A stretch of DNA of 64,000 nt from Candidatus Thorarchaeota archaeon MP8T_1 (lineage in GTDB: Archaea > Asgardarchaeota > Thorarchaeia > Thorarchaeales > Thorarchaeaceae): assembly GCA_002825465.1 (NCBI GenBank), contig PJER01000003.1, positions 1 through 64,000 of the forward strand, written 5' to 3'. The notes beneath the pieces were generated by a model. It saw nothing but the letters and a program-made list of their open reading frames with translations. It did not search any database and had not been told where the DNA came from. This document shows, piece after piece, positions 1-9,421 of this stretch. Made by a program: the position numbers and the translations under genes. Position 1 is the first letter of the stretch; each line of letters starts with the position of its first letter.

Positions 1-1
1 T

Positions 2-1561
2 GCGATCGCACTTCTTTTCTCATATCTGAATCCTTCTCATGAGCGCATACTATTGAAAAATCTTCAAGGCAGGACTGACATGTATATTGTTGCTTCATCT
101 GATGTTCTTCCTGAGTTTCGTGAGTTTGAAAGGACTTCAACAACTGTTCTAGAAGCTTATCTGGGTCCTCTAGTTGTCGGATATCTTGAACGTCTTGAGG
201 CTTCATTGAAATCCCTTCTCAGCAATTCCATTCTAGCAGTGATGCAATCAAATGGAGGAACAATGCATGCAACACAGGTGAGAGGGAGATCGATTGGTCT
301 TGCAATATCAGGTCTTGCTGGAGGAGTGATTGGAGGTTGGCAAATTGCTAAGCAATGTGGAATTGAGAAGGCAATCACATTGGATATGGGTGGTACCAGT
401 TGTGACATCAGTGCAATAATTGGAGATATCATTGTTAGACCAGATAATGAAGTAGCAGGGCTACCTCTCCGAATGCCCTCTACTGATGTGAAAACGATAG
501 GAGCAGGTGGAGGAAGTATTGCTTGGGTTGATGAGATAGGTATTCTGCATGTAGGCCCTCAGAGTGCAGGAGCGGACCCTGGTCCGGCATCGTATGGAAA
601 AGGAGGTACTGAAGCAACAGTTACAGACGCAAATCTCATACTTGGAAGATTGAATCCTAATTTCTTCTTGGGCGGAAAAGTGAAACTGGATGTTAATCTT
701 GCAAGAGAGGCAATATCGAGATTAGCTAGTAGACTAAATATGACAGTTGAGGAAGCTGCCCAAGGGATAATCAAAATATCAACATCAAATATGGTTCAAG
801 CAATCAGAGAGGTCACTGTTGAGAGAGGAACTGATCCTCGACAATTTGTACTAGTTCCATTTGGTGGTGCAGGAGCTACACAAGCTGTTGATATTGCAAA
901 TCTTTTGGATATCGACCTTATTCTGGTACCGCCATTTCCAGGAATAACTTCAGCTCTGGGACTTGTCTGTACAAATCTTCGCGTTGATCTGATGAAGACG
1001 TTACTCAGTCACGCATCCCAAGAAAATGAAGAGGATCTACTGATCTCACTCACCAATCTCTCAAAAGAAGCAAAGAACAAGTTGATAGATCAAGGAGTTT
1101 CCATGAATGAAATAACTACTGAATGGAAAGTTGATATGAGATATAGAGGTCAATCACACGAATTATCGGTATCTTTGATTAAAGATTCAAATGACATCAC
1201 TCAATTTTCGAAAGAGAGATTTGAAGCACTTCATAGCGATTCTTTTGGTTACAAATTAGAAGGACGAATTATTGAATGGGTCACTATCAGAGTAATAGCA
1301 CAATCTAGTTCTCACAAATACAAACCGTATCGATATACTACACATGGCAAAGCAAAGCCATATGGAAAACGAAATGTAATCTTGATGGACGGGATAATTT
1401 CTAACACCTTTTTGTACAGAAGAGAAGAGCTTGGAATTGGGCAAATTGTGAGGGGTCCATCAATAATTGAGCAAATAGATACTACAACATATATTGAACC
1501 AGGATGGAATGCAGAACAGCATGAGGATGGAACTCTTTGGATACGGAGGGAGAATCTGTGA
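2..1561 (+). CDS. hyuA: Hydantoinase/oxoprolinase subunit A, 5'-truncated by the window edge
   Basis: The reading frame is open from base 2 to the stop at 1559-1561, giving 519 visible residues. The N-terminal part lies outside the window, so the TTG at 53 is not a real start: the residues before it (IALLFSYLNPSHE) already fit the family. The family acts as an ATP-dependent amidohydrolase or carboxylase alpha subunit on hydantoins, 5-oxoproline or acetone; the substrate cannot be told here. The ASKHA-type fold shows in 'LDMGGTSCDIS', 'GAGGGSIAWVD', 'GPQSAGADPGPA' and 'VPFGGAGATQA', all hallmarks of HyuA. The stop overlaps the GTG start of the next gene (GTGA), so the two subunits are translationally coupled. 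Family identity is secure; the substrate is open. Confidence 0.9.
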   Translation, partial: AIALLFSYLNPSHERILLKNLQGRTDMYIVASSDVLPEFREFERTSTTVLEAYLGPLVVGYLERLEASLKSLLSNSILAVMQSNGGTMHATQVRGRSIGLAISGLAGGVIGGWQIAKQCGIEKAITLDMGGTSCDISAIIGDIIVRPDNEVAGLPLRMPSTDVKTIGAGGGSIAWVDEIGILHVGPQSAGADPGPASYGKGGTEATVTDANLILGRLNPNFFLGGKVKLDVNLAREAISRLASRLNMTVEEAAQGIIKISTSNMVQAIREVTVERGTDPRQFVLVPFGGAGATQAVDIANLLDIDLILVPPFPGITSALGLVCTNLRVDLMKTLLSHASQENEEDLLISLTNLSKEAKNKLIDQGVSMNEITTEWKVDMRYRGQSHELSVSLIKDSNDITQFSKERFEALHSDSFGYKLEGRIIEWVTIRVIAQSSSHKYKPYRYTTHGKAKPYGKRNVILMDGIISNTFLYRREELGIGQIVRGPSIIEQIDTTTYIEPGWNAEQHEDGTLWIRRENL

Positions 1562-3132
1562 TTGAAGACCCTATTACATTCGAAGTGTTGAAGAACGCAC
1601 TGAGTTCCGCAGCAAGAGAGATGAGTCAAGCTCTCAGAAGAACAGCCTTCAGTCCTAATATCAAAGAGCGTAGAGATTGTAGTTGCGCAGTTTTCGATGG
1701 TAATGGAGATCTTGTAGCTCAATCAAAAGATATCCCAGTACATCTTGGAGCTATGCCACTCTCAGTGAAATCATGTGTAGAAACCCTTGGAAAAGAATTG
1801 AAACAAAAGACAATGGCATTAGTAAATGACCCATATTCAGGAGGTTCTCACCTTCCTGATCTGACATTGGTAACACCACTATTCCATGATGGAAAACGCG
1901 TCGCATTCTGTGCTAATCGTGCACACCATGCAGATATCGGGGGTATCAGTCCTGGGTCTATGCCAGGTATATCAACCTCGATTCATGAGGAAGGGACTCT
2001 CATCAAACCTAGAATAGTTGTAAAGGATGGGCTATTAGATAAAAGAACCATTTCTGATCTATTGAAAGAAACAAGAACCCCAGATGAAAGGTTAGGAGAC
2101 CTATCAGCTCAGGTAGCTGCAAATAATGTTGGGATGAAGAGAGTTACACAGATTGCAGAGAATTATGGATGGATTACGCTTCTCAGAACATTTGGAGACC
2201 TTCAACAATATTCTGAGAGGATGATGATCTCAGCGCTCAAGAGATTTGAAGGAAAACATGGTGAGTTCACAGATTTCATGGAAAGTGATGGGGCAGGTAC
2301 TTGGGAAATTCCAATCTCTGTCGCTATCGACATTCAGAATGGAAGAGCAAAAGTAGATTTCAAAGGAACATCAAGACAGGTTGTTGGAAACATCAATTGC
2401 CCTCTAGCTTCTACACTCTCAGCCTTATACTATACTTTCATCGTACTATTCGGAAAGGACATTCCAACAAATAGTGGGTGTTGGAGTGTCATCGATGTGA
2501 ATGTTGAAGAAGGATCTCTACTCAATCCAAAATATCCAGCTCCTGTATCAGCAGGAAATGTAGAGACCTCTCAGCGTATAGTGGATGTCACGTTTGGGGC
2601 TATGGCCTCTATAGTTCCTAATATTGTACCAGCAGCTAGTCAAGGTACAATGAATAATCTAACAATTGGGGGTATAGATCCTAGAACTAATGCACCATTC
2701 TCATTCTATGAAACAATAGGTGGAGGTTCAGGAGCTAGAAATGGAGAAAATGGAGCTAGCGGGATTCATACACATATGACAAATACACTCAACACACCGA
2801 TAGAATCCTTAGAGTCCGAATTTCCTCTTCGAGTTCGATGTTATTCCATTAACAGAAATACAGGAGGGAGAGGAAAATGGAGTGGTGGAGATGGAATCAT
2901 ACGAGAGATCGAGCTGCTTGTAGATAACTGTATAATGTCAATTCAATCAGAGCGAAGACTTCTCAGACCGTGGGGTCTCAATGGTGGAGAAGATGGAAAA
3001 TCAGGTAGGAATTTGATAATATTTGAAGGAAAACAACATAATCTACAAGCTAAGACAACAGTAAGAGCACCAAGTGATTCAATAATTCGCATAGAAACAC
3101 CAGGAGGAGGAGGATACGATCCTCCCCCATGA
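1558..3132 (+). CDS. hyuB: Hydantoinase/oxoprolinase subunit B
   Basis: This is the 524-residue partner subunit (HyuB/OplaH C-terminal half) of the preceding hydantoinase A. I chose the GTG at 1558 over the TTG at 1537 because GGAGGG (1545-1550) lies 7 nt upstream and the resulting N-terminus, VIEDPITFEVLKNAL, is the usual one. Family motifs include 'KERRDCSCAVFDGNGDLVAQ' near residue 45, 'HLGAMPLSVK', 'NDPYSGGSHLPDLTLVTP', 'NRAHHADIGGISPGSMP' and the Gly-rich C-terminus 'PGGGGYDPPP'. Length is normal for the family. The start overlaps the hyuA stop by 4 nt. No other pathway gene is visible that would fix the substrate (hydantoin, oxoproline or a ketone). Confidence 0.92.
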   Translation: MIEDPITFEVLKNALSSAAREMSQALRRTAFSPNIKERRDCSCAVFDGNGDLVAQSKDIPVHLGAMPLSVKSCVETLGKELKQKTMALVNDPYSGGSHLPDLTLVTPLFHDGKRVAFCANRAHHADIGGISPGSMPGISTSIHEEGTLIKPRIVVKDGLLDKRTISDLLKETRTPDERLGDLSAQVAANNVGMKRVTQIAENYGWITLLRTFGDLQQYSERMMISALKRFEGKHGEFTDFMESDGAGTWEIPISVAIDIQNGRAKVDFKGTSRQVVGNINCPLASTLSALYYTFIVLFGKDIPTNSGCWSVIDVNVEEGSLLNPKYPAPVSAGNVETSQRIVDVTFGAMASIVPNIVPAASQGTMNNLTIGGIDPRTNAPFSFYETIGGGSGARNGENGASGIHTHMTNTLNTPIESLESEFPLRVRCYSINRNTGGRGKWSGGDGIIREIELLVDNCIMSIQSERRLLRPWGLNGGEDGKSGRNLIIFEGKQHNLQAKTTVRAPSDSIIRIETPGGGGYDPPP

Positions 3133-3149
3133 AGGCAGTTAAACTGAAT

Positions 3150-3899
3150 CTAGACAGCTATGGATACATCACCATTGATTGCATTGACCTTTACTGTCTG
3201 AACCTTTTCACCTTTGGAAACTTTGACATAGTAGACTGGCACATAGAAGCCATCTAGTTTCTTGAAGTTAAGTGCATGCGATGATATTCGTTTTGCACCA
3301 GATGGTTTCCCTCCAGCTAACTTTGCCAAGTACTTCACCCATTTGTCAATGCTGTTGTACTTTCCAGGACTGATCTTGTTTGCCTTAATCCAAGCAGTGC
3401 TTGCTGTCTTTTTGCCAGGGCCCTTGAGAAGTTTCTCGAAAGCTAGTGCGGCACTTCCTGTTCGCCCATCAATAGTGTTTGCATCATTATTCTTGATTTC
3501 AAAGAGTTCGACTGCATCCACATTAATTGAAAGGAATCCTTCTTTCTTTTTAGGTGAAAGAACTTCACTACCTATCAGCACTCCTTTCACTTGGTCATTC
3601 ACACCAAAACTGCGACTATTGACCCTAAGGAATGTCAATTCGAGGGTAGCATCATATTGACAGTAAAAATCATACTTGATAGAGGGTTTACCAACTGTCA
3701 CATCGCTTTCACTGACTCCTAGAATTTCAGCACCAGTAGAAGCAGCACTCTTCTTTGCCTTGTCTTCTTTAATGACTGCTCCAAAATAATAGAGCTTCGA
3801 CTTCTTAGAGTCGATCTTCATCTTTGCATCTGCACCGGTCAGCTTGAACAGTGTTGGCGATAGTGTTGGTTTAGATTTCGTCGTCTTCTTCTTAGCCAT
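3150..3899 (-). CDS. Conserved-looking hypothetical protein, lysine-rich start
   Basis: I do not recognise this 249-residue soluble protein. It starts with a basic, Lys/Thr-rich segment (MAKKKTTKSKPTLSP), has no signal peptide or membrane segment, and is rich in beta-type sequence. The last 40 residues (YVPVYYVKVSKGEKVQTVKV followed by NAINGDVSIAV) resemble a PepSY-like 'value of a modified propeptide' strand-turn-strand ending, but this is weak. It contains no Cys cluster or nucleotide-binding motif. It lies alone between the convergent hyuB and the co-oriented gltX, 65 nt downstream of the latter's end. Translation frame and codon use look normal, so I regard it as a real gene of unknown function. 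Confidence 0.7.
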   Translation of the reverse strand: MAKKKTTKSKPTLSPTLFKLTGADAKMKIDSKKSKLYYFGAVIKEDKAKKSAASTGAEILGVSESDVTVGKPSIKYDFYCQYDATLELTFLRVNSRSFGVNDQVKGVLIGSEVLSPKKKEGFLSINVDAVELFEIKNNDANTIDGRTGSAALAFEKLLKGPGKKTASTAWIKANKISPGKYNSIDKWVKYLAKLAGGKPSGAKRISSHALNFKKLDGFYVPVYYVKVSKGEKVQTVKVNAINGDVSIAV

Positions 3900-3964
3900 T
3901 GTGTCATCTCCAATTAGTTACATACAACCATTGTATATGTTCCCTTCGGCCGCAGGTGCTCTTA

Positions 3965-5704
3965 TTACTTGTGTGCAAAGGAAACTTTGATTGGATCACC
4001 GCCCTCGGTGATTCTGGCAAATCCTACTCTCTCGAATTGCAGGAATGTTCCAACATCCATTGAAGATATATTAGGTTCTGCAAGCCCAATCACTCTGGAA
4101 CCATCAATCTGAGTCAATTCAACAGGAACTGAACCAATCTTAGGAATCCAGTGAATGATTTGACCATCAACGGCTCTTACTTCTTCGACATCAAGACTGT
4201 GGAATTTCGCAACAGGAGGTTTCTTAGTAACAATTGAGAGGTTTGCTAAATCTTTCAAACGGAATATTGTATCAGATTTCAGACGCTTCAAATCCGTGGG
4301 TTGAATGCCAATCTCAATTGTATCCCCATCGTAGACTAATGGTATTTTTCGGACACCGCGGTCTTCAAAATCAGGATGTACTGGAACCTCTGCTTCTTTT
4401 ACATGTAAGCCCTGGACCTTAAGCCAGACTGGATCCTGAATGAAGAATGCACGTGGAGCTTCTTGGTCACGAAGCTTTCTGTTCTCTGAATAGATTGATT
4501 TCATCGAGATTGAGATGTCAACTAGACTGAGCCCTAAATCTAACATAGCCTTCCGTACTGCCTCAGGGTCAATTCCTCGTTTCTGAAGTGATTGAAGACT
4601 CCAGGTTCGGGGATCATCCCAACCTGAATATGTACCATCTCTTACTTCCTTGCTAGATTTACTCTTACTAAGTGTAGCATCTTCGAACTTCAGTCGCCCG
4701 TAGTATATCAATTCGGGTTGTGGCCAGTCATAGATGTTCCAGATGTGTTGTTCGATTTTACCTTCTTTCACAAGGTCTTTTCCTCGAATGATATGTGAGA
4801 TTCCAAGCTCATGGTCATCAATTCCCCAAGAGTATTCGAGCAATGGCCAAACTCGATACTTTGAGCCTACGCGAGGATGGTCAGTCTCTGAGATTCGGAG
4901 AATTACATGGTCTCTCATAGCAGGATCAGGATTTTCCATTCCTGTCTTCATTCGTACTGCTGCAGCCCGTTCCTCATATGTTCCATCCAGCATTTTTTCC
5001 CAACGTTCGAGATTCATATTAACATCTAGATTTCGACAAGCACACGGAATCCCCTTGACTTTGTGCTCGTTACGCCAGACTCCTGCATCACAATCACAAA
5101 CGTACGCCTCGCCTTTCTTGATCAGATCAACAGCATATTTGTAGAAGAGATCCAAACGGTCCGATTTGTATACTGTCTTATGACACTTGACACCAAGATA
5201 ATCAAGGCCTTCAGGGATTAGGTCAAAGGCTTCAGGTTCGACGATCTTCTCAGCAGAACCAATTGTATCATCAAATACTAGGATGAGTTTTCCATCATAT
5301 CTCTTGACATAATAATCATTGAGTACAACCATCCGAGCATTACCGATATGTAGTGGTCCAGAAGGGAATGGAGCTAGACGCATTACTACTTTTTTCCATT
5401 TGTCCAAGTTTGGTAAATCAGGCAGTTCCTTATCTTCTCCCACATCTACAATATCTGGTTGTTCAAGTAATTCAGGAGCAAGTTGTCTTAACTCTGAGAT
5501 CTGATCTTCAATTGGCATCTTTTCAACTTCAGACACTAATTTCTGAACTATCTCTTTGACTTCACTAGCACGAGACCTAAGTTCAGCTCTTGAACCAAGG
5601 AGTGCACCCATTACCGATTTTACATCAGGTTTTCCATCATATTTTATTGCATTATCAAGTACAACTTTCCGAATTTCAATCTCAAGGTCAGCCAAATTGA
5701 ACAA
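3965..5704 (-). CDS. gltX: Glutamyl-tRNA synthetase, archaeal type
   Basis: A 579-residue class Ib aminoacyl-tRNA synthetase that charges tRNA-Glu (and in archaea usually also tRNA-Gln for the amidation route). The N-terminal ~100 residues form the archaeal/eukaryotic GluRS appendage. The catalytic Rossmann core follows with the HIGH-type motif 'PFPSGPLHIGNARM' near residue 115 and the KMSKS-type loop 'ATLSKSKSSKEV' near 350. The C-terminal part is the all-beta anticodon domain typical of GlnRS-like archaeal GluRS rather than the bacterial alpha-helical one. A CxC...CxC group ('YVCDCDAG...IPCACRN') in the insertion could bind zinc. The start is TTG (5702-5704) with little ribosome-site signal; an AT-rich TATA-like stretch about 20 nt upstream would fit a leaderless transcript. 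Confidence 0.96.
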   Translation of the reverse strand: MFNLADLEIEIRKVVLDNAIKYDGKPDVKSVMGALLGSRAELRSRASEVKEIVQKLVSEVEKMPIEDQISELRQLAPELLEQPDIVDVGEDKELPDLPNLDKWKKVVMRLAPFPSGPLHIGNARMVVLNDYYVKRYDGKLILVFDDTIGSAEKIVEPEAFDLIPEGLDYLGVKCHKTVYKSDRLDLFYKYAVDLIKKGEAYVCDCDAGVWRNEHKVKGIPCACRNLDVNMNLERWEKMLDGTYEERAAAVRMKTGMENPDPAMRDHVILRISETDHPRVGSKYRVWPLLEYSWGIDDHELGISHIIRGKDLVKEGKIEQHIWNIYDWPQPELIYYGRLKFEDATLSKSKSSKEVRDGTYSGWDDPRTWSLQSLQKRGIDPEAVRKAMLDLGLSLVDISISMKSIYSENRKLRDQEAPRAFFIQDPVWLKVQGLHVKEAEVPVHPDFEDRGVRKIPLVYDGDTIEIGIQPTDLKRLKSDTIFRLKDLANLSIVTKKPPVAKFHSLDVEEVRAVDGQIIHWIPKIGSVPVELTQIDGSRVIGLAEPNISSMDVGTFLQFERVGFARITEGGDPIKVSFAHK

Positions 5705-5847
5705 CTCAGATTAGAATGATAAGATATGCGTTTTAACTGTGACTAGAGAGGCAGTAACCCCAATTTTTCAAAAAGGGTACCTCACGGAGACGCTTATTTG
5801 GGGATTTTGAGAAATTTAACTGGTAAAACGCTCCCAGGTGCGAAATT

Positions 5848-6144
5848 GTGTCTGAGCTAAAATGTTGCAAGAGATGTGGTGCATTCATAACCTGTGATCA
5901 TAAGGGAGAATGCTGTGTCGAATGTGAGTATTTTGATCCTGTCGATATTCTGTGTATGGCAGGTCCTGAAACAAAATCAAAGACAGACGAAGAAGCGAAT
6001 ATGGAAGAAGATGACGAAATCGATGAGGCAACATTCCTGTTCGAGGATGATGATGAAGACGATGACTTTAGTGATCTTCCCCCTGAACGTGATGCAGATG
6101 ACGACGATGACTTCGATTTCGACGATGATGATGACGATTGGTAA
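5848..6144 (+). CDS. Small Cys-rich protein with poly-acidic tail
   Basis: A 98-residue protein of unknown function. The first 40 residues carry eight Cys (CCKRCGAFITCDHKGECC and VECEYFDPVDILC), which looks like a zinc-binding knuckle. The rest is an extreme Asp/Glu tail ending in an almost pure Asp run with a terminal Trp. The start is GTG at 5848, preceded by AGGTG at 5836-5840 (7 nt gap). It is divergent from gltX and convergent with the following membrane protein. Acidic tails of this kind occur in chaperone-like or basic-protein-binding proteins (general knowledge); no specific role can be given. Confidence 0.75.
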   Translation: MSELKCCKRCGAFITCDHKGECCVECEYFDPVDILCMAGPETKSKTDEEANMEEDDEIDEATFLFEDDDEDDDFSDLPPERDADDDDDFDFDDDDDDW

Positions 6145-6156
6145 TTTGGGTTCTAC

Positions 6157-6957
6157 TTATGGATTAAAAATTCCATAGAAATAGAATCCAAAGAGAACAA
6201 TAGCAATTATCACCAGCAGGGTAGCATTTGAGATCAACCAGTGTCGAGCATATTTTTTACTGACCTTAATGGGACCGAGAGGTTTCAGACCTGTAGGTGC
6301 TTTTTGATCTGGGTCAACTGCTGTCCAGAGAATCTCTAAGGGATTTGCGTCACTTCGAAAGATATCAAGATACAAGTGAGATGCGTATCCGAGAAGGAAG
6401 AGACCTGTAATGTAGTATTCAACTTCTGCACCAATACTAAGATCGACTGATATAATCGATGAACTTGCAGTAAGAAGTCTTGTGGCTACATTAACTAGAG
6501 TAGCAAGTACGATCAATATCGGAAGAGTAGCAGAATGAAAGATGATATTACGATGACGAGAAATTCCAAGGAAAGGAATATCCCAATCAGGCATCAATGC
6601 ACCAGTAACTATAATTAAAGCCCCGATGAAAATCGATATGTTACCAATTATAGGAATACCAGTATACCACTGGTAGATCATTGTACCAGCAAGAGAACCA
6701 ATACAGAAGACAACAAAGAACATTGCACTTATTGCACTTCGATTACTTGTCGTTCGGGCTTGCATATCTTTATTGGGTGCTCGCCAATACAGAATTGGTA
6801 CAGCTATTATACTTAGAGCAATACCGCCTGCAATGTAAAAAGTTAGTAAGTCGTATAGAGTTCCTAAATCAGATTGCCAAACACTGAAAGCATAGAGCAA
6901 TGAATAGAGACCCACGAATAATGAGAATGCAAAGACCATATGTGAAACTCGGTTCAT
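6157..6957 (-). CDS. YdjM/DUF457-like membrane-bound metal-dependent hydrolase
   Basis: A 266-residue integral membrane protein with about six hydrophobic segments. It carries the signature of the DUF457 (YdjM, 'LexA-binding inner-membrane hydrolase') family: 'ALMPDWDIPFLGISRHRNIIFHS' in the middle and 'LGYASHLYLDIFRSDANPLEILW' downstream. The Asp, His and Arg residues of these motifs are thought to bind metal in the family. The lipid- or membrane-linked substrate is unknown. It ends 12 nt from the convergent acidic protein gene and begins 39 nt downstream of the end of the EAP30-like gene on the same strand, so it may be the distal gene of that transcript. The family assignment rests on motif pattern only. 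Confidence 0.7.
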   Translation of the reverse strand: MNRVSHMVFAFSLFVGLYSLLYAFSVWQSDLGTLYDLLTFYIAGGIALSIIAVPILYWRAPNKDMQARTTSNRSAISAMFFVVFCIGSLAGTMIYQWYTGIPIIGNISIFIGALIIVTGALMPDWDIPFLGISRHRNIIFHSATLPILIVLATLVNVATRLLTASSSIISVDLSIGAEVEYYITGLFLLGYASHLYLDIFRSDANPLEILWTAVDPDQKAPTGLKPLGPIKVSKKYARHWLISNATLLVIIAIVLFGFYFYGIFNP

Positions 6958-6996
6958 TCTTCAAACTCCTACCTATAGCAAATCGAGAAAGCGAAC

Positions 6997-9330
6997 TTAT
7001 TTCTTTCCCCCAATCAAACCAGGGAAGAAATACTGAGTACTTTTAGAGTAACTGCGTTGTTCCTTTGCAACGCCATTATTGATAAGCAAATTCAATGCAT
7101 TACGAACTCGTTCTTCATTCCATCCAAGACCAATTACTGCATCTTCAATTGTAAGCTTACCTTCACGTTGCGAGGCGAGATCAAGAATCATTTGAGGGTC
7201 ATTAGTAAGCGCAACAGGAACAAATTCAACGAGAAGTGCACCACTTTCTAATGGAGATAGACCACGAATCAATCCTTCTTTAGACATGTCATTGATTATT
7301 TCTTCAATTTCATCTGACCCTGTACTCCAACCAAGGTCATCAAGTCGTACAAGGAGCTCTGAAAACAACATTATTCCACCGAATTTCTTCGAGTCCTCTA
7401 CCATTCTTAGTATGTCACGTCTAAGTCCGTCTACACGGTCATCACGTTTGAGTAAACGCTTGACCATTCCTGTCTTCATTTTTGCTTCAGCAATCCATGC
7501 TTCAGGTTCGTATCCTAATTCAGTAAGTAATTCAATCAATGCGTTACGATAAGCGGGTATGCTTAGAAGAGTGCTCCCCTGAGATTCAAATGCAACCCAT
7601 AATCGTTCTCGTATCATATCGAGCCGTCGTGCTCGTTCTACTAGCTCATCCAAACGTAAGATGATTTGTTCTTCATGGGATAGTGGAACCATAACTATTG
7701 GAATAACAACATCGTCTGTTGATGCTAGTGAAAACTCTATAGCTTTCTCTATGAATCCAGTAGCTGTGACGATGCCATCGTAATGGCTTCGTGGAAGTTG
7801 TGTCATGATGACTCCTGAAGAATCGGACTTTAGAGATAGCGCACCAAGCTCTATCTTCGCACCAGCAATTGGTTTTCCAGCCTCGTTATGAATATGAAAC
7901 TTAACATTAGAGAGAGAATCATTGGATAGAACATGAGTGACCAATCGACGTTTTGGTTTCTTGAGTTTTGTTTCGGGGATTGCGGAGAGAAGATTCTCAA
8001 GGTCATCAATAAGGGAACGTTTGACAAGAGCATCACCAAGAAGTGCCTCCGCGCCACTTCGAATCAATTCTCTTGCTTTTATATTGGAAAGAAGATTGTA
8101 ATCTTGCGATGAGTCTCGGATGAATTTCCTAAGTGATACATCACTACTTGCACGTTCCTCAAGTAAGGATGAAAGCCCATCAATTGAGCGAGATGGTGAC
8201 TCGAACATATCAACAAAGTCACGTCTTCTACCTACTCGTTCTCCATTTGATTGCAATATAGAGAGCGGATACACTTCGATATGTAACTGATCTTTTTTCG
8301 AGAACCCAGCAATAAAGAATGGGAGTAGGATGACAGATTTTGCAGTGTCATCTTCAGCTAGTCGAACTGGAATCAACATATCCGCAAGCGAACTATATTG
8401 ATTTCGAATCTGTGTCAGAGCAGTTTTAGATTCTGCTGTTAGTTCATCAAGACCGATAAGAAGATCTTGTGATGTATCAGCTAAGGATGAAACAATATCT
8501 GTCTGTCGTGTTCGATCTCGTTCTAACGCAGATTTCCGTGCTGATATTAATTTGTCAAGGTCATCTAATTTTACGTTTTTATCAGAAGAGGATCCTGCAG
8601 ATATTTTGACTCGTTCTGACTCAAGTGACTCGATTTGGTTTTCTAAGGATTGAACTCGTAGATCCAATCTAGAAAGTACAGGAGTTGCATGTTCTTTTTG
8701 GGATCCCACAAGTGTTTCGATTTTTGGTTGAATCTCATTCACTACTTCAGAGAGTTCTTCTCCAATAGTGCTGAGAATAATAGAGGTGTCTTGAAGTGTT
8801 TTAATTGATTTATCAAACTCTGACTTTCTGATTACACCAGTTAGAACTACAGAGAATTCTTCAAAGAAAGTACTAGAGGGCCTATCTAGTAGCTTCCCTA
8901 TGCCACGTGCTGTCAATCCAGGGAACAACCCGACTATAGTTGCTGTTGGAGCGTCAAGAATTCGTCGGATCTCCTCTTTAATATCATTCAGACATTTCAA
9001 TAAATCCTCTGAGGAACCAGCTTTCTTTACCTGTTCATGCAATTTTGTTAATTTTGGAGAGTTCATCTCGCTGATTGATTCAGAAGTCAGCCCAAGCTGT
9101 TCTACAAGAAAATACCTGCTTACTTCAGGAGAGGGAACAATCACAATGGGCAAGTATCCTTTGAGGATGAACTCAAGATTTCGCCCTTCACTTCGTTCCA
9201 TGGCTCGCAGAACCATAGCAGCTATGATATAATCTTCTGGAACTGCCTGCTCCATTGGTTGACCGCCTGCCAGTTGTAGCCTTCTCGTGGCTGTTACTGG
9301 AACAATGAGATTTCGACGGTTCAAATCCAT
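6997..9330 (-). CDS. Large coiled-coil protein with C-terminal ESCRT-II EAP30-like winged helices
   Basis: A 777-residue soluble protein with a modular look. Residues ~1-180 are mixed alpha/beta, ~180-310 are long coiled coil, ~470-548 look like a carboxypeptidase-regulatory/CNA-B type beta domain ('HNEAGKPIAGAKIELG...DSSGV'), and ~625-775 look like a tandem winged helix. The last unit, 'LTIEDAVIGLGWNEERVRNA' followed by a short helix and 'TQYFFPGL', strongly recalls the C-terminal winged helix of Vps22/Vps36 (EAP30 domain), including LGW..eR, the LL..G turn and the closing Y-F-P-x-L. The preceding 'GIMLFSELLVRLDD...SDEIEEIINDMSKEGLIRG' fits the first EAP30 winged helix. ESCRT-II subunits are normally much shorter, so this is either a divergent EAP30 fusion or an unrelated protein with a similar double winged helix. 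It is divergent from the Zn-finger/longin-Arf genes. Confidence 0.7.
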   Translation of the reverse strand: MDLNRRNLIVPVTATRRLQLAGGQPMEQAVPEDYIIAAMVLRAMERSEGRNLEFILKGYLPIVIVPSPEVSRYFLVEQLGLTSESISEMNSPKLTKLHEQVKKAGSSEDLLKCLNDIKEEIRRILDAPTATIVGLFPGLTARGIGKLLDRPSSTFFEEFSVVLTGVIRKSEFDKSIKTLQDTSIILSTIGEELSEVVNEIQPKIETLVGSQKEHATPVLSRLDLRVQSLENQIESLESERVKISAGSSSDKNVKLDDLDKLISARKSALERDRTRQTDIVSSLADTSQDLLIGLDELTAESKTALTQIRNQYSSLADMLIPVRLAEDDTAKSVILLPFFIAGFSKKDQLHIEVYPLSILQSNGERVGRRRDFVDMFESPSRSIDGLSSLLEERASSDVSLRKFIRDSSQDYNLLSNIKARELIRSGAEALLGDALVKRSLIDDLENLLSAIPETKLKKPKRRLVTHVLSNDSLSNVKFHIHNEAGKPIAGAKIELGALSLKSDSSGVIMTQLPRSHYDGIVTATGFIEKAIEFSLASTDDVVIPIVMVPLSHEEQIILRLDELVERARRLDMIRERLWVAFESQGSTLLSIPAYRNALIELLTELGYEPEAWIAEAKMKTGMVKRLLKRDDRVDGLRRDILRMVEDSKKFGGIMLFSELLVRLDDLGWSTGSDEIEEIINDMSKEGLIRGLSPLESGALLVEFVPVALTNDPQMILDLASQREGKLTIEDAVIGLGWNEERVRNALNLLINNGVAKEQRSYSKSTQYFFPGLIGGKK

Positions 9331-9421
9331 GGCGAGCTACCTTCATGTTGACTCCATGGGAATCCTTTTCATGTTTTCTTATCTTGACTCCTTAAGCGCG
9401 TACCAGCATTGGTGTTCGTAT

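Noticed and set aside
53..1561. TTG at 53 as the start of hyuA
   Set aside because: The frame is open to the left edge and the residues before the TTG match the family, so the gene is truncated by the window.
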